This document shows positions 49,126 to 58,791 of a stretch of DNA of 64,000 bases, piece after piece (within the stretch, counting starts at the first letter, position 1; each line of letters begins with the position of its first letter). Source of the DNA: Aquibium oceanicum (GTDB lineage Bacteria; Pseudomonadota; Alphaproteobacteria; Rhizobiales; Rhizobiaceae); contig NZ_CP018171.1 in assembly GCF_001889605.1 (NCBI RefSeq), positions 2,068,501 through 2,132,500 of the forward strand, given 5' to 3'. The notes under the pieces were generated by a model. The model ran no database searches, was not told where the DNA came from, and saw nothing but the letters and a program-made list of their open reading frames with translations. The position numbers and the translations under genes were made by a program.

Positions 49126-49421
49126 TCGTCCTCGATCTTCAGGCTCACGAGCACCTTCTGTTCGTCCGAAAGGTCGCCGATGATCTTGCGGATCGGCACG
49201 GGCAGTTCCCGCACCAGCGTCGGGATCGCCACGATCGAGTGCTCGCGCGCCAGCTTGGGGTTCTGCTTGAGATCGATAACCTCGATCTCGTACTTGCCCG
49301 GCATGTGCGAGGCGCAGATGCGCTCGAGGTTGGAGATCGCAGCGAGCGACTTGGGCGTCTGCCCGGCGGTGTATAGGATGAGTTTGCGCGGCTTGGCGCC
49401 CTGCGGTTCCTGGTGCGTCAT
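49122..49421 (-). CDS. kaiB: KaiB-like protein
   Basis: A 99-residue KaiB family protein. [40 protein letters not shown] and the hallmark [19 protein letters not shown] align throughout with cyanobacterial KaiB. KaiB is a fold-switching partner of KaiC. The ATG overlaps the kaiC stop (TGATG), and its own stop overlaps the kinase start. There is no kaiA in view, as is usual outside cyanobacteria. Confidence 0.92.
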   Translation of the reverse strand: MTHQEPQGAKPRKLILYTAGQTPKSLAAISNLERICASHMPGKYEIEVIDLKQNPKLAREHSIVAIPTLVRELPVPIRKIIGDLSDEQKVLVSLKIEDE

Positions 49422-51106
49422 CAATCGGTTGCCTTCCGGCTTCTCTCCATCTCCAGGCGGTCTTCCGTCGCCTGTTTGCGGCGTGCTTCCTCATCGGCGA
49501 TCAGCGTGCGCAGCGTCAGTTCCTCGGCCGCCAGCTCCGCTTCGAGCGCGGCGATCTCGGCCTGCGTGCGCCGCCGGCGCTGGTCGATCTGCTGCTGCGC
49601 AGCGGTCAGCTGCGACAGGCGCTGCGCTTCCTGGCGCCGCGCCTCGGCTTCGGCGAACTTCCGCGCCGAGCCCGTCAGCGCGCCGTTCTCGCCGATATGT
49701 GGCCGGGCCAGGCTGATGCCGTTGCTGCTCATGACGAACTCGCGCACCTGGTTGGAGTGCGACAGGCCGCGCGCCTTGAGGAGGTATAGCTCGCGATTGA
49801 ATTCGCCGCCGAACTCGCGGTTGAGAAGCAGCACCCACGCGTCCATCAGCGATGACATCCCCGCGTCCGTCGCGACGTTGCCCTCCTGTCCGTGCATGAG
49901 ATGGGTGAAGACCGCCGTGCAGCCGCGGAACTTGAGGAAATCGACCATCCGCAGGAGCATCGACTGGATTTCCAGCCGCTCGCCGCTCTCCATGAAAGCC
50001 GAGATCGGATCGAGCACGACCAGCGACGGCTCGAACCGCGTCACCTCGCGCAGCATGACGGCCAGATGCATCTCGAGGCTGTAGAAGGTTGGCCGGGCGG
50101 CGATGTAGCGAAGGTTGCCGCTGTCCAGCCACGCCCGCATGTCGATGCCGATCGACGCCATGTTGCGGACGGCTTGGTCTGCCGATTCCTCGAACGAGAA
50201 ATAGATCGCGCGCTCGCCCGCCGAGCATGCCGCATTGACGAAACTCGCCGCCAGCGAGGATTTGCCGGACCCGGCGACGCCGGAGAGCAGGATCGAAGAG
50301 GCGCGATGGAAACCGTTGCCCGAAAGCATGGCGTCGAGATCGGGCACGCCGCTGGAGATCCGCTCGTGAAAGACCTTGTGGTCGAGACCGAGGGACGAGA
50401 CCGGCAGCACCGAGAACCCGTCCTCGTCGATCAGGAAGGGGTATTCGTTGGTGCCGTGCGCGGTGCCGCGATACTTCACGATTCGCAGCCGTCGCGTCGA
50501 GATCTGGTTGTGGACGCGATGGTCGAGAAGGAGCACGCAGTCGGATACGTATTCCTCCAGGCCCTGCCGCGTCAGAGTTCCGTCGCCGCGCTCGGCGGTG
50601 ATCACGGTCGTCATACCCTTGTCCTTCAGCCAGTCGAACAGCCGGCGGATCTCGGCCCGCAGGATGGCCGGATTGGAGAAGGCGGAGAAGAGGCTCTCGA
50701 TGGTGTCGAGCACGACGCGCTTTGCGCCCACCGTGTCGATCGCCAGTTCGAGCCGCAGGAACAGGCCTTCGAGGTCATAGTCTCCGATCTCGGCGAGTTC
50801 GGCCGGGTCGACGGCGATGTGCTCGAAGGCGATCTTCTCCTGTTCCACCAGCGCGTCGACGTCGAAGCCGAGCGAGGCGACATTAGCCGCGATGTCTGCC
50901 GGCCGCTCCTCGAAGGTCACGAACACTCCGGGCTCGCCGAGGTCGCGGGCGCCATGGATGAGGAAGGTGGTCGCAAACAGCGTCTTGCCGCAGCCCGCTG
51001 TGCCGCACACCAGGGTCGGCCGGCCGGTCGGCAGGCCCCCGAGCGTAAGTTCGTCGAAGCCGGCTATGCCGGTCGGCGATTTCGAAATGCCTGCGAGTGC
51101 GTCCAT
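49421..51106 (-). CDS. kaiC: KaiC family double-ATPase
   Basis: A 561-residue protein with two RecA-like domains. CI has Walker [10 protein letters not shown] (Lys41) and catalytic FEE; CII has SGVAGSGKS and FEES. In CII the phosphosite stretch reads [11 protein letters not shown] where cyanobacterial KaiC has TDSHISTITDT, so the equivalents of Thr426 and Ser431 are kept and Thr432 is replaced by Ser. The last ~80 residues are a charged coiled coil rich in Ala, Glu and Arg. Head gene of kaiC-kaiB-kinase. The start [14 protein letters not shown] is the family start. Confidence 0.92.
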   Translation of the reverse strand: MDALAGISKSPTGIAGFDELTLGGLPTGRPTLVCGTAGCGKTLFATTFLIHGARDLGEPGVFVTFEERPADIAANVASLGFDVDALVEQEKIAFEHIAVDPAELAEIGDYDLEGLFLRLELAIDTVGAKRVVLDTIESLFSAFSNPAILRAEIRRLFDWLKDKGMTTVITAERGDGTLTRQGLEEYVSDCVLLLDHRVHNQISTRRLRIVKYRGTAHGTNEYPFLIDEDGFSVLPVSSLGLDHKVFHERISSGVPDLDAMLSGNGFHRASSILLSGVAGSGKSSLAASFVNAACSAGERAIYFSFEESADQAVRNMASIGIDMRAWLDSGNLRYIAARPTFYSLEMHLAVMLREVTRFEPSLVVLDPISAFMESGERLEIQSMLLRMVDFLKFRGCTAVFTHLMHGQEGNVATDAGMSSLMDAWVLLLNREFGGEFNRELYLLKARGLSHSNQVREFVMSSNGISLARPHIGENGALTGSARKFAEAEARRQEAQRLSQLTAAQQQIDQRRRRTQAEIAALEAELAAEELTLRTLIADEEARRKQATEDRLEMERSRKATD

Positions 51107-51446
51107 GGGAATCCAATAGCCAAGTGGGCGATTCTTATGCGATGCCGCCTTGCTTGCCAATTGCATAAGGTAGGCCGGCGCGGAAGGGGTACAACGACGT
51201 ACCCGTCCGTTTGTGCGCATGGTGAGGATTGGACGGCACAGAAGCATCCCGACAGCAGCGTCACTCTGTCGGCTGCACCGGCGGCTCCCCCGCGAGGGGG
51301 AACCCGGCACCATCAATATCCTCCGGCTGCTGGTTGCCGTTGCCGACTCCCGTCCTTCCGGAACACCCGGCGACCCGGCGCGTTGCGGCTGAGATGTCTT
51401 TCCGATAATCATCCGCCCTTCGACAAATGGAAAACCCCGCCCGCCG
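51107..51446. other. 340-base divergent gap with a short GC hairpin
   Basis: No gene found. At 51286-51301 TCCCCC-GCGA-GGGGGA forms a 6-bp stem, with CACTCTGTCGGCTG just before it, matching the style of the composite element at 28561. Promoters for kaiC (minus) and psd (plus) must lie here, but none is clear. Confidence 0.5.
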
Positions 51447-52142
51447 ATGAGCATCCAGGAATCGATCCGCAACGCGCTGGTCCCCGTCCACCGGGAAGGC
51501 TGGCCCTTCGTCGCCGCCTTCGCCGGCGCGTCGATCATCCTCGGCGTGTTCTCCACCAGCCTGTTCTGGATCGGCATGATCCTCACCGCTTGGTGTGCCT
51601 ACTTCTTCCGCGATCCCGAGCGCGTGACGCCGGTCGACGACCGGCTGGTCATCAGCCCGGCCGACGGCATCGTCTCGGCCGTCGGGCCCGCGGTGCCGCC
51701 GCGCGAGCTCGGCCTCGGCGACGCCGAGATGCTGCGCATCTCGGTCTTCATGAACGTGTTTTCCTGCCACGTGAACCGCGCCCCGGTGCGCGGCCGCATC
51801 AGCCGTATCGAGCACCGCGCGGGAAAATTCCTGAACGCCGAACTCGACAAGGCGAGCCAGGAGAACGAGCGCAACGGCATCGTCATCGACAGTCCCAACG
51901 GGCAGGTGGCGACGGTGCAGATCGCCGGGCTGGTGGCGCGCCGCATCCTGTGCTTCGTCGAGGAGGCGACCAACATCTCGGTCGGCGACCGCGTCGGCCT
52001 CATCCGCTTCGGCTCGCGGGTCGACGTCTTCCTGCCGGCCGGTGCCGTTGCCAAGGTCTTCCAGGGCCAGACGGCGATCGCCGGCGAAACCGTGATCGCC
52101 GAATTCGGCGGCCAGGCGACTTCCCTCATGCGGGTGATCTGA
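51447..52142 (+). CDS. psd: Phosphatidylserine decarboxylase proenzyme
   Basis: Makes phosphatidylethanolamine from phosphatidylserine at the inner membrane. A 231-residue short-type (PSD-A) proenzyme with two N-terminal hydrophobic segments, [11 protein letters not shown] and [14 protein letters not shown], and the self-cleavage site FGSRVDVF, where Gly189-Ser190 is cut to form the pyruvoyl group. It is three bases upstream of pssA, the enzyme for the preceding step. Confidence 0.95.
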   Translation: MSIQESIRNALVPVHREGWPFVAAFAGASIILGVFSTSLFWIGMILTAWCAYFFRDPERVTPVDDRLVISPADGIVSAVGPAVPPRELGLGDAEMLRISVFMNVFSCHVNRAPVRGRISRIEHRAGKFLNAELDKASQENERNGIVIDSPNGQVATVQIAGLVARRILCFVEEATNISVGDRVGLIRFGSRVDVFLPAGAVAKVFQGQTAIAGETVIAEFGGQATSLMRVI

Positions 52143-52145
52143 TCG

Positions 52146-52952
52146 ATGGCGGATGATCCCAAAGCCGCCGACGCCAGGCCGGGAGGCGATGCCCGCGGCC
52201 CGCGCTTCCGCGAGATTCCGCTGCGCATGGTCATGCCAAACCTCGTCACGGTGCTGGCAATCTGCGCGGGGCTGACCGGCGTGCGGCTGGCCTTCGAGCA
52301 ACGCATCGAGATGGCTGTCGTGATGGTCCTGCTCGCCGCCTTCCTCGATGGCGTCGATGGCCGCGTGGCGCGCGCCCTGAAGGCGACGTCGAAGTTCGGC
52401 GCCGAGATGGATTCGCTCGCCGACATCGTCAATTTCGGCGTTGCGCCCGGCCTCGTGCTCTATGCCTTCGTGCTCGATCAGACCGGATCGCCCGGCTGGA
52501 TCGCGGCGCTGCTCTTCGCCATCGCCTGCGGCCTGCGGCTCGCCCGTTTCAACGTCATGGCGCCGCCGCCGGAAAAGGATAACTGGCGCTCGGGCTATTT
52601 CGTCGGCGTGCCCGCGCCGGCCGGCGCGATGCTCGTGCTCCTGCCGGCCTACCTCGGCTTCCTCGGGGTCGAGCAGACGCTGGCCTTCGCCTGGTTCGCC
52701 TGCGGCTTCACCATCCTGGTGGCCTTCCTGCTCGTCAGCCGCATTCCGCTTTGGTCGGGCAAGAACATGGGGCGCGTTCGTGGCGACCTGATGCTGCCGC
52801 TGATCCTGGTGATTCTTCTCTACGTGCTGCTCCTGATCAACTATCCTTGGCAGGCCATGTCGGTGACCGCGATCGCCTACCTGATTTTCATTCCGCTGAG
52901 CTGGATGAGCTATCGCCGGCGCGAGAAGGAAGAGGAGGACGCCGGCCTCTGA
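52146..52952 (+). CDS. pssA: Phosphatidylserine synthase (CDP-alcohol transferase)
   Basis: Joins serine to CDP-diacylglycerol. A 268-residue membrane protein with about eight spans and the CDP-alcohol transferase motif DGVDGRVARALKATSKFGAEMDSLAD, which matches DG-x2-AR-x8-G-x3-D-x3-D. It is co-transcribed with psd. Its last codons are followed 15 bases later by a convergent transporter gene. Confidence 0.94.
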   Translation: MADDPKAADARPGGDARGPRFREIPLRMVMPNLVTVLAICAGLTGVRLAFEQRIEMAVVMVLLAAFLDGVDGRVARALKATSKFGAEMDSLADIVNFGVAPGLVLYAFVLDQTGSPGWIAALLFAIACGLRLARFNVMAPPPEKDNWRSGYFVGVPAPAGAMLVLLPAYLGFLGVEQTLAFAWFACGFTILVAFLLVSRIPLWSGKNMGRVRGDLMLPLILVILLYVLLLINYPWQAMSVTAIAYLIFIPLSWMSYRRREKEEEDAGL

Positions 52953-52967
52953 GATAGCAGGCCGGGC

Positions 52968-53849
52968 TCACGCCCGCCTGCGCTCGGCCAGGATGATGAT
53001 CACGCCCGCGGCGAAGATGAGAATGGCGCCGGCGAAGACGCCGATGCGCGGTACGTCGTTCCAGATCAGCCAACCGAGCGCGAAGGCCCAGATCAGCGAC
53101 GTGTATTCGAACGAGGCGACGACGGACGCTTCCGCCCGCCTCATGCCTTCGAACAGGGCGTACTGCCCCATCCCGCCGACCGCGCCGGTGCCGACGAGGA
53201 GCGCGAGGTCGAACGCTCCCGGCGTCTGCCAGAACCAGATCATCGGCAGGCCGGCGATGATCAGGAAGAAGCAGTTGTTGAGCATAAGCTGCACCAGCGT
53301 GCGCTCGCCGAGCGCGATCTTGCGCATCAGCACGATCGCCAGCGCCCACAGGCAGGCCGCCGCGAGTACGAGGATGACCGGCAGCGAAAACCCGATCCTC
53401 ACCGGGTTGCAGGCGATGAAGACGCCGACGAAGCCGGTAAAGACGGCCACCCAGCGCACAGGCGGTACCACTTCTCCGAGCAGCCAGATCGATAGCAGCG
53501 TCACGACGACCGGCGCTGCGAAATAGATCGTGGTGAGCTCGGCGAGCTGAAGGTCGCGCGCCGCCGTGTAGAAGCACAGCCAGGCCGAGAGGATGACGAA
53601 GCTGCGCAAGAGCATGGCGCCGAGGACGGGAGACCGGGCCGTGTCGGCTACCACCTTCCGCCCGCCGATGGCGAGGACCAGCGACACGATGGTGGCGGAG
53701 CGGAAGAAAAGGATCTGCCAGACGGAAAAGCCGACGACCATCAGCTTGATCGATGCGTCCTGCAACGAGAACAGGAAATAGCCGACGCTCGTCAGAAGGA
53801 TACCGGTGAGGACCCGTTCGCGCGCGCTCGATACGATCGTCGGTTTCAT
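52968..53849 (-). CDS. EamA/DMT family transporter
   Basis: A 293-residue protein with ten predicted spans and two EamA repeats (GYFLFSLQDASIKLMVVGFS opens the first, LWALAIVLMRKIALGERT the second). The frame is open upstream, but MKPTIVSSARERVL is the sensible start. Substrate unknown. It is convergent with pssA. Confidence 0.86.
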   Translation of the reverse strand: MKPTIVSSARERVLTGILLTSVGYFLFSLQDASIKLMVVGFSVWQILFFRSATIVSLVLAIGGRKVVADTARSPVLGAMLLRSFVILSAWLCFYTAARDLQLAELTTIYFAAPVVVTLLSIWLLGEVVPPVRWVAVFTGFVGVFIACNPVRIGFSLPVILVLAAACLWALAIVLMRKIALGERTLVQLMLNNCFFLIIAGLPMIWFWQTPGAFDLALLVGTGAVGGMGQYALFEGMRRAEASVVASFEYTSLIWAFALGWLIWNDVPRIGVFAGAILIFAAGVIIILAERRRA

Positions 53850-54058
53850 CGGTAAGCCGGGGGTCCAATCGGAGAGGGCGGAGCTGAGGGCCGAACAGCC
53901 GCGGAACCTAGTGTGCCCGCCGGTCCAGCCTGTGCGCCACACCCGCAATTGGATGGGGCCAGCGGCGTGGTGCGAAACGGTGATCCTTGCCGGCCCTATC
54001 CCGCCACGCCGCGATTGGCTAGAACGCGCCGACCGCATTTAACGCAGGAGACTTCTAC

Positions 54059-54403
54059 ATGACCATCCGTCGCATCGAGCCCGGCAAGCGCATGAGCCAG
54101 GCCGTCGTCCACGGCGACACCGTCTATCTCGCCGGCCAAGTCGGCACACCCGGCAAGCCGGTTGCGGAACAGACGAAGGAGGTGCTCGCCTCCATCGACC
54201 GCCTGCTCAAGGAAGCCGGCACGGACAAGTCCAAGCTGCTGCAGGCGACCATCTGGCTCGACGACATGCGCGACTTCGCCGCCATGAACGAGGTCTGGGA
54301 TGCCTGGGTCGATCCCGCAAACACGCCGGCCCGCGCCACGGGCGAGGCTAGGCTCGCGACCGCCCAGCATCTGGTCGAGATCATCATCGTCGCTGCGCTC
54401 TGA
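54059..54403 (+). CDS. RidA family protein
   Basis: A 114-residue Rid-family protein, probably a reactive enamine/imine deaminase of one of the Rid1-7 subgroups. RRIEPGKRMSQAVVHGDTVYLAGQVG, then LLQATIWLDDMRDFAAMNEVWDAWVD and RATGEARLATAQHLVEIIIVAAL. The last part keeps the Arg of the active site in the P-A-R-x-T pattern (PARATGEA). Single gene just before the sox locus. Confidence 0.87.
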   Translation: MTIRRIEPGKRMSQAVVHGDTVYLAGQVGTPGKPVAEQTKEVLASIDRLLKEAGTDKSKLLQATIWLDDMRDFAAMNEVWDAWVDPANTPARATGEARLATAQHLVEIIIVAAL

Positions 54404-54429
54404 TCGGGTTTGCCCTTCCGCCCCGCACA

Positions 54430-54454
54430 AATTCATGCAAGAAATTGAATGTAT
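54430..54454. promoter_or_regulatory. Candidate SoxR operator A, upstream of the MBL gene
   Basis: AATTCAT at 54430-54436 and GAATGTAT (complement ATACATTC) at 54447-54454 form an interrupted inverted repeat 22 bases before the start of the metallo-beta-lactamase gene. The same ATACATTC half recurs at 58792 and 62978. Confidence 0.45.
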
Positions 54455-54476
54455 GAACCGGAACGGGAGGAAAGAG

Positions 54477-55412
54477 ATGCGCCACGGATGGTCACTCGAT
54501 CGCCGCGCGTTGCTGCGCGGCGGCGCGGCGGCGGCCGGTGCGCTGGGGCTCGGCGCCTGGCCGCGCCGGGCCTCGGCAATCGGGAACATCGCGGTCGGGG
54601 ATGGGGAGCTGACGGTCGTCAGTGACGGGCATCTGTCGCTGTCGATGAATTTCTCGTTCCCCGACGTCGACAAGGCGGAACTGGAAGAGATCCTTGCCGC
54701 CCACGGCCTTCCGGCCGACGCCAACGACCCGGACTGCAACGTCACCTTCCTGCGCCGGGGCGACCGGCTGGCGGTGTTCGACGTCGGCTCGGGTCCGAAC
54801 TTCATGCCGAGCGCGGGCAAGCTCCTGGAGAATTTGGGTGAGGCCGGGATCGATCCGTCGGAGGTCACGGACGTGATCTTCACCCATGCCCATCCCGATC
54901 ACATCTGGGGCCTGGTCGACGATTTCGACGAACTGGTGTTTCCCGATGCCGCCTATCACATGGGTGCGGCCGAATGGGATTTCTGGCGCGCGCCGGGAAC
55001 GCTCGACGCCATGCCGGAGGAGCGCAAGACCTTCGTCGTCGGGGCGCAGAACCGCATGGCCTATATCGAGGACCGGATCGAACTTTTTGATCCCGGCGCC
55101 GAGATCCTGCCGGGGGTGGAGGCCGTCGCGACACCGGGGCATACGCCCGGCCACACGTCGTTCATGATTCATGGCGGTACGGAGCCGGTCTTCGTCACCG
55201 GCGACGCCATCACGCATGCCGCCATTTCCTTCGCCCGGCCCGACTGGCCGTCGGGCAGCGACCAGGACAAGGAACGGGGCGCCGCAACGCGCGTGGCGCT
55301 GATGGACCGCCTGGCATCGGAGCGGGCGCGCATCGTTGGCTTCCACCTGCCGCACCCGGGCATCGGCAGGGTGGAGCGGGACGGCGCCGCCTACCGGTTC
55401 GCGGCCGGCTGA
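54477..55412 (+). CDS. Tat-exported metallo-beta-lactamase fold protein in the sox locus
   Basis: A 311-residue periplasmic protein. Twin-arginine signal LDRRALLRGGAAAAGALGLG is cut near ASA. The MBL metal site is complete: THAHPDHIWG, then PGHTPGHTSF, FVTGDAI and the late FHLPHPG. The start at 54477 has GGGAGG six bases upstream. Such hydrolases recur at sox loci (SoxH is one known type), but the substrate is not defined. An upstream site resembling the other sox operators suggests co-regulation. Confidence 0.85.
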   Translation: MRHGWSLDRRALLRGGAAAAGALGLGAWPRRASAIGNIAVGDGELTVVSDGHLSLSMNFSFPDVDKAELEEILAAHGLPADANDPDCNVTFLRRGDRLAVFDVGSGPNFMPSAGKLLENLGEAGIDPSEVTDVIFTHAHPDHIWGLVDDFDELVFPDAAYHMGAAEWDFWRAPGTLDAMPEERKTFVVGAQNRMAYIEDRIELFDPGAEILPGVEAVATPGHTPGHTSFMIHGGTEPVFVTGDAITHAAISFARPDWPSGSDQDKERGAATRVALMDRLASERARIVGFHLPHPGIGRVERDGAAYRFAAG

Positions 55413-55416
55413 ACGG

Positions 55417-56514
55417 CTATTCCGCCGGGCGGCGCGGGTAGCTCCTGAAGACCGCCAGCGGCGACCCTTCGATCAGATAGGCTAGCCCCATCCGCGCGCC
55501 GAGGGCGATCGAGGCCATGACGATCGGCGCCGAGATGGCGAGCACCGACACGGCCGAGACGCCCTGGCCGATCGTGCAGCCCATGGCGAACACGCCGCCC
55601 GTGCCCATGAGGAAACCGCCGGCGATGTGGCGCCCAAGTTCGCGCGCGTCGTCGCAGGCTTCCCAGCGCACGTCGCGTCGGCGCCAGGCGCAGGCCGCCG
55701 CGCCGGCGACCACGCCGAGGACGAGCCCCACGCCATAGTCCGGCAGGACGCCGGTGAAGGCGACGAACTGCAGGATCGCATCGCCGACGGGCACGACGAA
55801 GGATCCGGCTTCGATCTGCACGGGCTCGAAGGAGTTGCGGTAGGCTAGCGTTGTGGCGATCCAGCCGAAGCCGATCGCTGCGCCGATCACCGCGCCGACC
55901 GCGATCCGTCCACCCTGCCGGCGGAAACCGCAGTCGCGGAAGACCCACCATAGAAGCGCCGCGGCAACCGCCGCGAAGACCGGAAACCGCAGGTCAATGC
56001 CGGCGATGGCCGAGACGATCGCGCCGAGCGACTGGTCGCCGGCGAAGGAGAGGTCGAGCGCGAGGTCGTCCACCACCAGCACCCGCCCCTGGCCAACCAG
56101 GCCGCGCTGGGCCGCAAGTGCCGAGAGACCGAGCACAACGAGGACGACGAGTGATCTTAGGCTCCCGCCGCCGAGCCGTACCAGCGCGCCGAAGCCGCAG
56201 GTGCCGACCAGCGCCATGCCGAAGCCGAAGGCGAGGCCGCCGAGGATGGCGCCGGTCGGGGCGAAGCTCGGCGCGAGATAGAAGCTCATCGAGACGTCTG
56301 CGTGGCCGGCCGCGACCAGCGCCTGCGTCAGGACCAGGGCGACCGCTGCTGCCAGCATCCAGGTGCGCAGGCCGGCGCTGTCGCCGGCATACCAGTGGCG
56401 CTCCAGCGCCGACATGGTGCAGAAGTGCCGCCGCCGCGCCGCGAAGCCCATGGCGAAGCCCGCCACGAGCCCGGCGATCGGCAGGAACCAGAGCGAGCCT
56501 GCCAGTTCCGTCAT
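55417..56514 (-). CDS. soxT: YeeE/YedE family thiosulfate/sulfur transporter (SoxT-like)
   Basis: A 365-residue inner-membrane protein with about nine to ten spans. Two repeats each end in the family Cys motif: GTCGFGALVRLGGGSLRS and MGCTIGQGVSAVSVLA, residues used for thiosulfate binding in YeeE. The frame is open upstream; MTELAGSLWFLPIAG is the start. It is the last gene of soxS-soxR-soxT, the order described for Pseudaminobacter. Its end is four bases from the MBL gene end. Confidence 0.88.
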   Translation of the reverse strand: MTELAGSLWFLPIAGLVAGFAMGFAARRRHFCTMSALERHWYAGDSAGLRTWMLAAAVALVLTQALVAAGHADVSMSFYLAPSFAPTGAILGGLAFGFGMALVGTCGFGALVRLGGGSLRSLVVLVVLGLSALAAQRGLVGQGRVLVVDDLALDLSFAGDQSLGAIVSAIAGIDLRFPVFAAVAAALLWWVFRDCGFRRQGGRIAVGAVIGAAIGFGWIATTLAYRNSFEPVQIEAGSFVVPVGDAILQFVAFTGVLPDYGVGLVLGVVAGAAACAWRRRDVRWEACDDARELGRHIAGGFLMGTGGVFAMGCTIGQGVSAVSVLAISAPIVMASIALGARMGLAYLIEGSPLAVFRSYPRRPAE

Positions 56515-56579
56515 CGTCTTTCCTCCCGCGGGCTCTTTGGCGTCCCGCTTCCTCCCTGTCCGCCGCCGCGCGGGCGCCG

Positions 56580-56927
56580 TCACTCCTTCCGGCGCACGGG
56601 CGCGCAAAAGAGCGTGTAGAGCGTCTCGATGACCGACGAGACCTCCGCGCTGGCGATGGAATAGTAGACGACCCGCCCCTCTCGGCGGGTGTTCACGAGC
56701 CGGTCGAACCGGAGCCGCGCAAGCTGCTGGGAGACGGCGGCCTGGGGCATGTCCATGATCTGCTCGAGTTCGGAGACCGATTTCTCGCCCTCGGCCAGGA
56801 GGCACAGGATCAGAAGACGGCTCTCGTGCGACAGCGCCTTCAGGAGATCGCTCGCCTTGCGGGCCTGCTCCAGCAGTTCGTTGAAGTCGGCTGGGTTCTG
56901 GCCGGGCTCGAGTTTCGGCAGGCTCAT
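56580..56927 (-). CDS. soxR: ArsR-family sox repressor SoxR
   Basis: A 115-residue winged-helix repressor: LLKALSHESRLLILCLLAEGEKSVSELEQIM, then DMPQAAVSQQLARLRFDRLV. One Cys in LILCLL and one near the end in LFCAPV are placed as in SoxR/BigR/SqrR-type sulfur sensors that form polysulfide or disulfide links. It lies between soxS and soxT. Expected to repress the sox promoters until thiosulfate or sulfane sulfur is present. Confidence 0.88.
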   Translation of the reverse strand: MSLPKLEPGQNPADFNELLEQARKASDLLKALSHESRLLILCLLAEGEKSVSELEQIMDMPQAAVSQQLARLRFDRLVNTRREGRVVYYSIASAEVSSVIETLYTLFCAPVRRKE

Positions 56928-56946
56928 GCCGCGTCTCCGGGTCGTT

Positions 56947-57318
56947 TCAGTTCGATCTCCCTTCCGGAAGCTTCCCGATCATCTGGTCGAGAAGGTACCA
57001 GAAAAATTCGTCGCCGGGATAGCCGCGCAGCCGGTCGATCTCGCGGCCGTCCTCGACCAGCACGAAGGTCGGCGTGAAGCGCTCCTTCGCGACGAAGCCG
57101 AGATCGTCCGGCCAGTCCTGTGTGATGTCGACCCGGCGCAGCGGCGCGCGCCGGCCTTCCTCGGTATTGTGATAGCCCGGCGCGATCTCCGCGTTGAAGC
57201 GCGCGCACCAGGGGCAGCCCGGTTGCTCGAGCATCAACAGCTCCGCCGCTCCGAGCGGCAAGGCGCCGCACGGCAGGACGATCAGGACGATTTGCGCCAC
57301 GGCGCGAAGAAAGCTCAT
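56947..57318 (-). CDS. soxS: Periplasmic thioredoxin SoxS
   Basis: A 123-residue protein with an N-terminal signal or anchor (about 1-24) and a thioredoxin-like domain with active site EQPGCPWCARF (CPWC) and the cis-Pro in RFTPTFVLVEDG. SoxS is thought to reduce and reactivate SoxY. First gene of soxSRT, divergent from soxV. Confidence 0.88.
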   Translation of the reverse strand: MSFLRAVAQIVLIVLPCGALPLGAAELLMLEQPGCPWCARFNAEIAPGYHNTEEGRRAPLRRVDITQDWPDDLGFVAKERFTPTFVLVEDGREIDRLRGYPGDEFFWYLLDQMIGKLPEGRSN

Positions 57319-57341
57319 CCAGCCGCTCTATTGTCTTTGCA

Positions 57342-57366
57342 ACATATAGAATAATCCGCATATATT
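57342..57366. promoter_or_regulatory. Candidate SoxR operator B, soxS-soxV gap
   Basis: ACATATAGAATAATCCGCAT followed by ATATT in the 105-base divergent gap. On the complement it reads ATATATGCGGATTATTC then TATATGT, close to operator D (ATACATTCGATTATTTC then TATGTATC). In Pseudaminobacter SoxR is known to bind the soxS-soxV gap. Confidence 0.55.
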
Positions 57367-57423
57367 GCCAGCGAAATCGTACGCGATTCCGATGGCTGGT
57401 TTGCGCGCGGGGGAGGATACAAA

Positions 57424-58158
57424 ATGCTGGATGTCAGCGTCTGGGGCGCGTTCCTTGCCGGGCTGCTGTCTTTCGTATCCCCGTGCGTCCTGCCGTTGGT
57501 GCCGCCTTATCTGGCATGGCTTGCAGGCGTCAGCTTCGAGGAACTGCGCGACGACAGCGCCGGTTCCCCGCAGAAGCGCCGGATCGTGCTCGCCGCACTC
57601 GCCTTCGTGCTCGGCTTCACCACCGTCTTCGTCGGGCTCGGCGCGACGGCCAGCGTCATCGGCAAGACCATCGCACAATATTTCGACACGCTGGCGATCA
57701 TCGCGGGTGTCATCATCATTATCATGGGCCTGCATTTCCTCGGCGTCTTCCGCATCGGGCTTCTCTATCGCGAGGCGCGGGTGCAGGTGAACCGCAAGCC
57801 GGTCGGGCTGTTTGGCGCCTACGTGATCGGGCTCGCCTTCGCCTTCGGGTGGACGCCGTGCGTCGGGCCGGTACTGGCGGCGATCCTGTTCGTCGCCGGA
57901 TCGGAGGGCACGGCCGCCCGCGGCGCGATGCTGCTCGCCATCTATTCGCTGGGGATCGGCATCCCCTTCATCCTGGCCGCGCTCTTCGCCAGTCGCTTCC
58001 TCGCCTGGGCGGCGCGGTTCCGCCGGCACATGCACAAGGTGGAAATGGCCATGGGCGGTCTTCTGGTCGTCACCGGCATCCTGTTCATCACCGGGCAGAT
58101 GGCGACGATGTCCTATTGGCTGCTAGAGACGTTTCCCATCTTCCAGACCATCGGTTGA
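57424..58158 (+). CDS. soxV: CcdA-like thiol-disulfide membrane transporter SoxV
   Basis: A 244-residue protein with six membrane spans. The two redox cysteines sit in FVSPCVLPLVPPYL and GWTPCVGPVLAA, as in CcdA/DsbD. It carries reducing power from cytoplasmic thioredoxin to periplasmic SoxW. First gene of the plus-strand sox operon, facing soxS. Confidence 0.93.
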   Translation: MLDVSVWGAFLAGLLSFVSPCVLPLVPPYLAWLAGVSFEELRDDSAGSPQKRRIVLAALAFVLGFTTVFVGLGATASVIGKTIAQYFDTLAIIAGVIIIIMGLHFLGVFRIGLLYREARVQVNRKPVGLFGAYVIGLAFAFGWTPCVGPVLAAILFVAGSEGTAARGAMLLAIYSLGIGIPFILAALFASRFLAWAARFRRHMHKVEMAMGGLLVVTGILFITGQMATMSYWLLETFPIFQTIG

Positions 58159-58172
58159 AAGGTATTGCCGTC

Positions 58173-58757
58173 ATGCTGAAGAAACTCGTCGTCGCCTTCG
58201 CCTTCATGGTCCTCTCGCTGCATCCGGCGCAGGCCGAAATCGGCGAGGACGGTCTCCATAAGGAAGACTGGTTCGCGCTGACCTTCCGCGACATCGCCGA
58301 TGACATCGCCACTGCCGCCGAGCAGGGCAAGCGGCTAGCGATCGTGTTTGAGCAGCGCGGCTGCATCTACTGCACCAAGATGCACGAGGAACTGCTCTCC
58401 GACCCTGAGGTACGCGACTTCATCCGGGAGCACTTCATGGTGGTGCAGTACAATATGTTCGGCGACGAGGAAGTCACCGATCTCGACGGGGAGGTGCTGA
58501 CGGAGAAGACCGCGGCGCGCAAATGGGGCTTCGTCTTTACGCCGACCATCGCCTTCCTTCCCGAAGAGGCACCGGAAGGCAAGAGCGTGTCCGAAGCGGC
58601 GGTGGCGGTGATGCCGGGCGCCTTCGGCAAGTGGACCTTCCTCGACATGTTCCGCTGGGTCTCGGAGAAAGGCTACGAGGGCGAGGAGCACTTCCAGAAG
58701 TATCACGCACGCACGATCGAGCGGCTTCGCGAGCAGGGCCGTCTTGACGCGGAATGA
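58173..58757 (+). CDS. soxW: Periplasmic thioredoxin SoxW
   Basis: A 194-residue protein with a signal peptide (MLKKLVVAFAFMVLSLHPAQA) and a thioredoxin domain with active site EQRGCIYCTKMH (CIYC). Receives electrons from SoxV. It is 14 bases after soxV. A frame overlapping soxV extends upstream but the signal peptide fixes the start. Confidence 0.92.
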   Translation: MLKKLVVAFAFMVLSLHPAQAEIGEDGLHKEDWFALTFRDIADDIATAAEQGKRLAIVFEQRGCIYCTKMHEELLSDPEVRDFIREHFMVVQYNMFGDEEVTDLDGEVLTEKTAARKWGFVFTPTIAFLPEEAPEGKSVSEAAVAVMPGAFGKWTFLDMFRWVSEKGYEGEEHFQKYHARTIERLREQGRLDAE

Positions 58758-58791
58758 AAAAGAACGGACGAGGTCGATACGGTCCTCGCCA

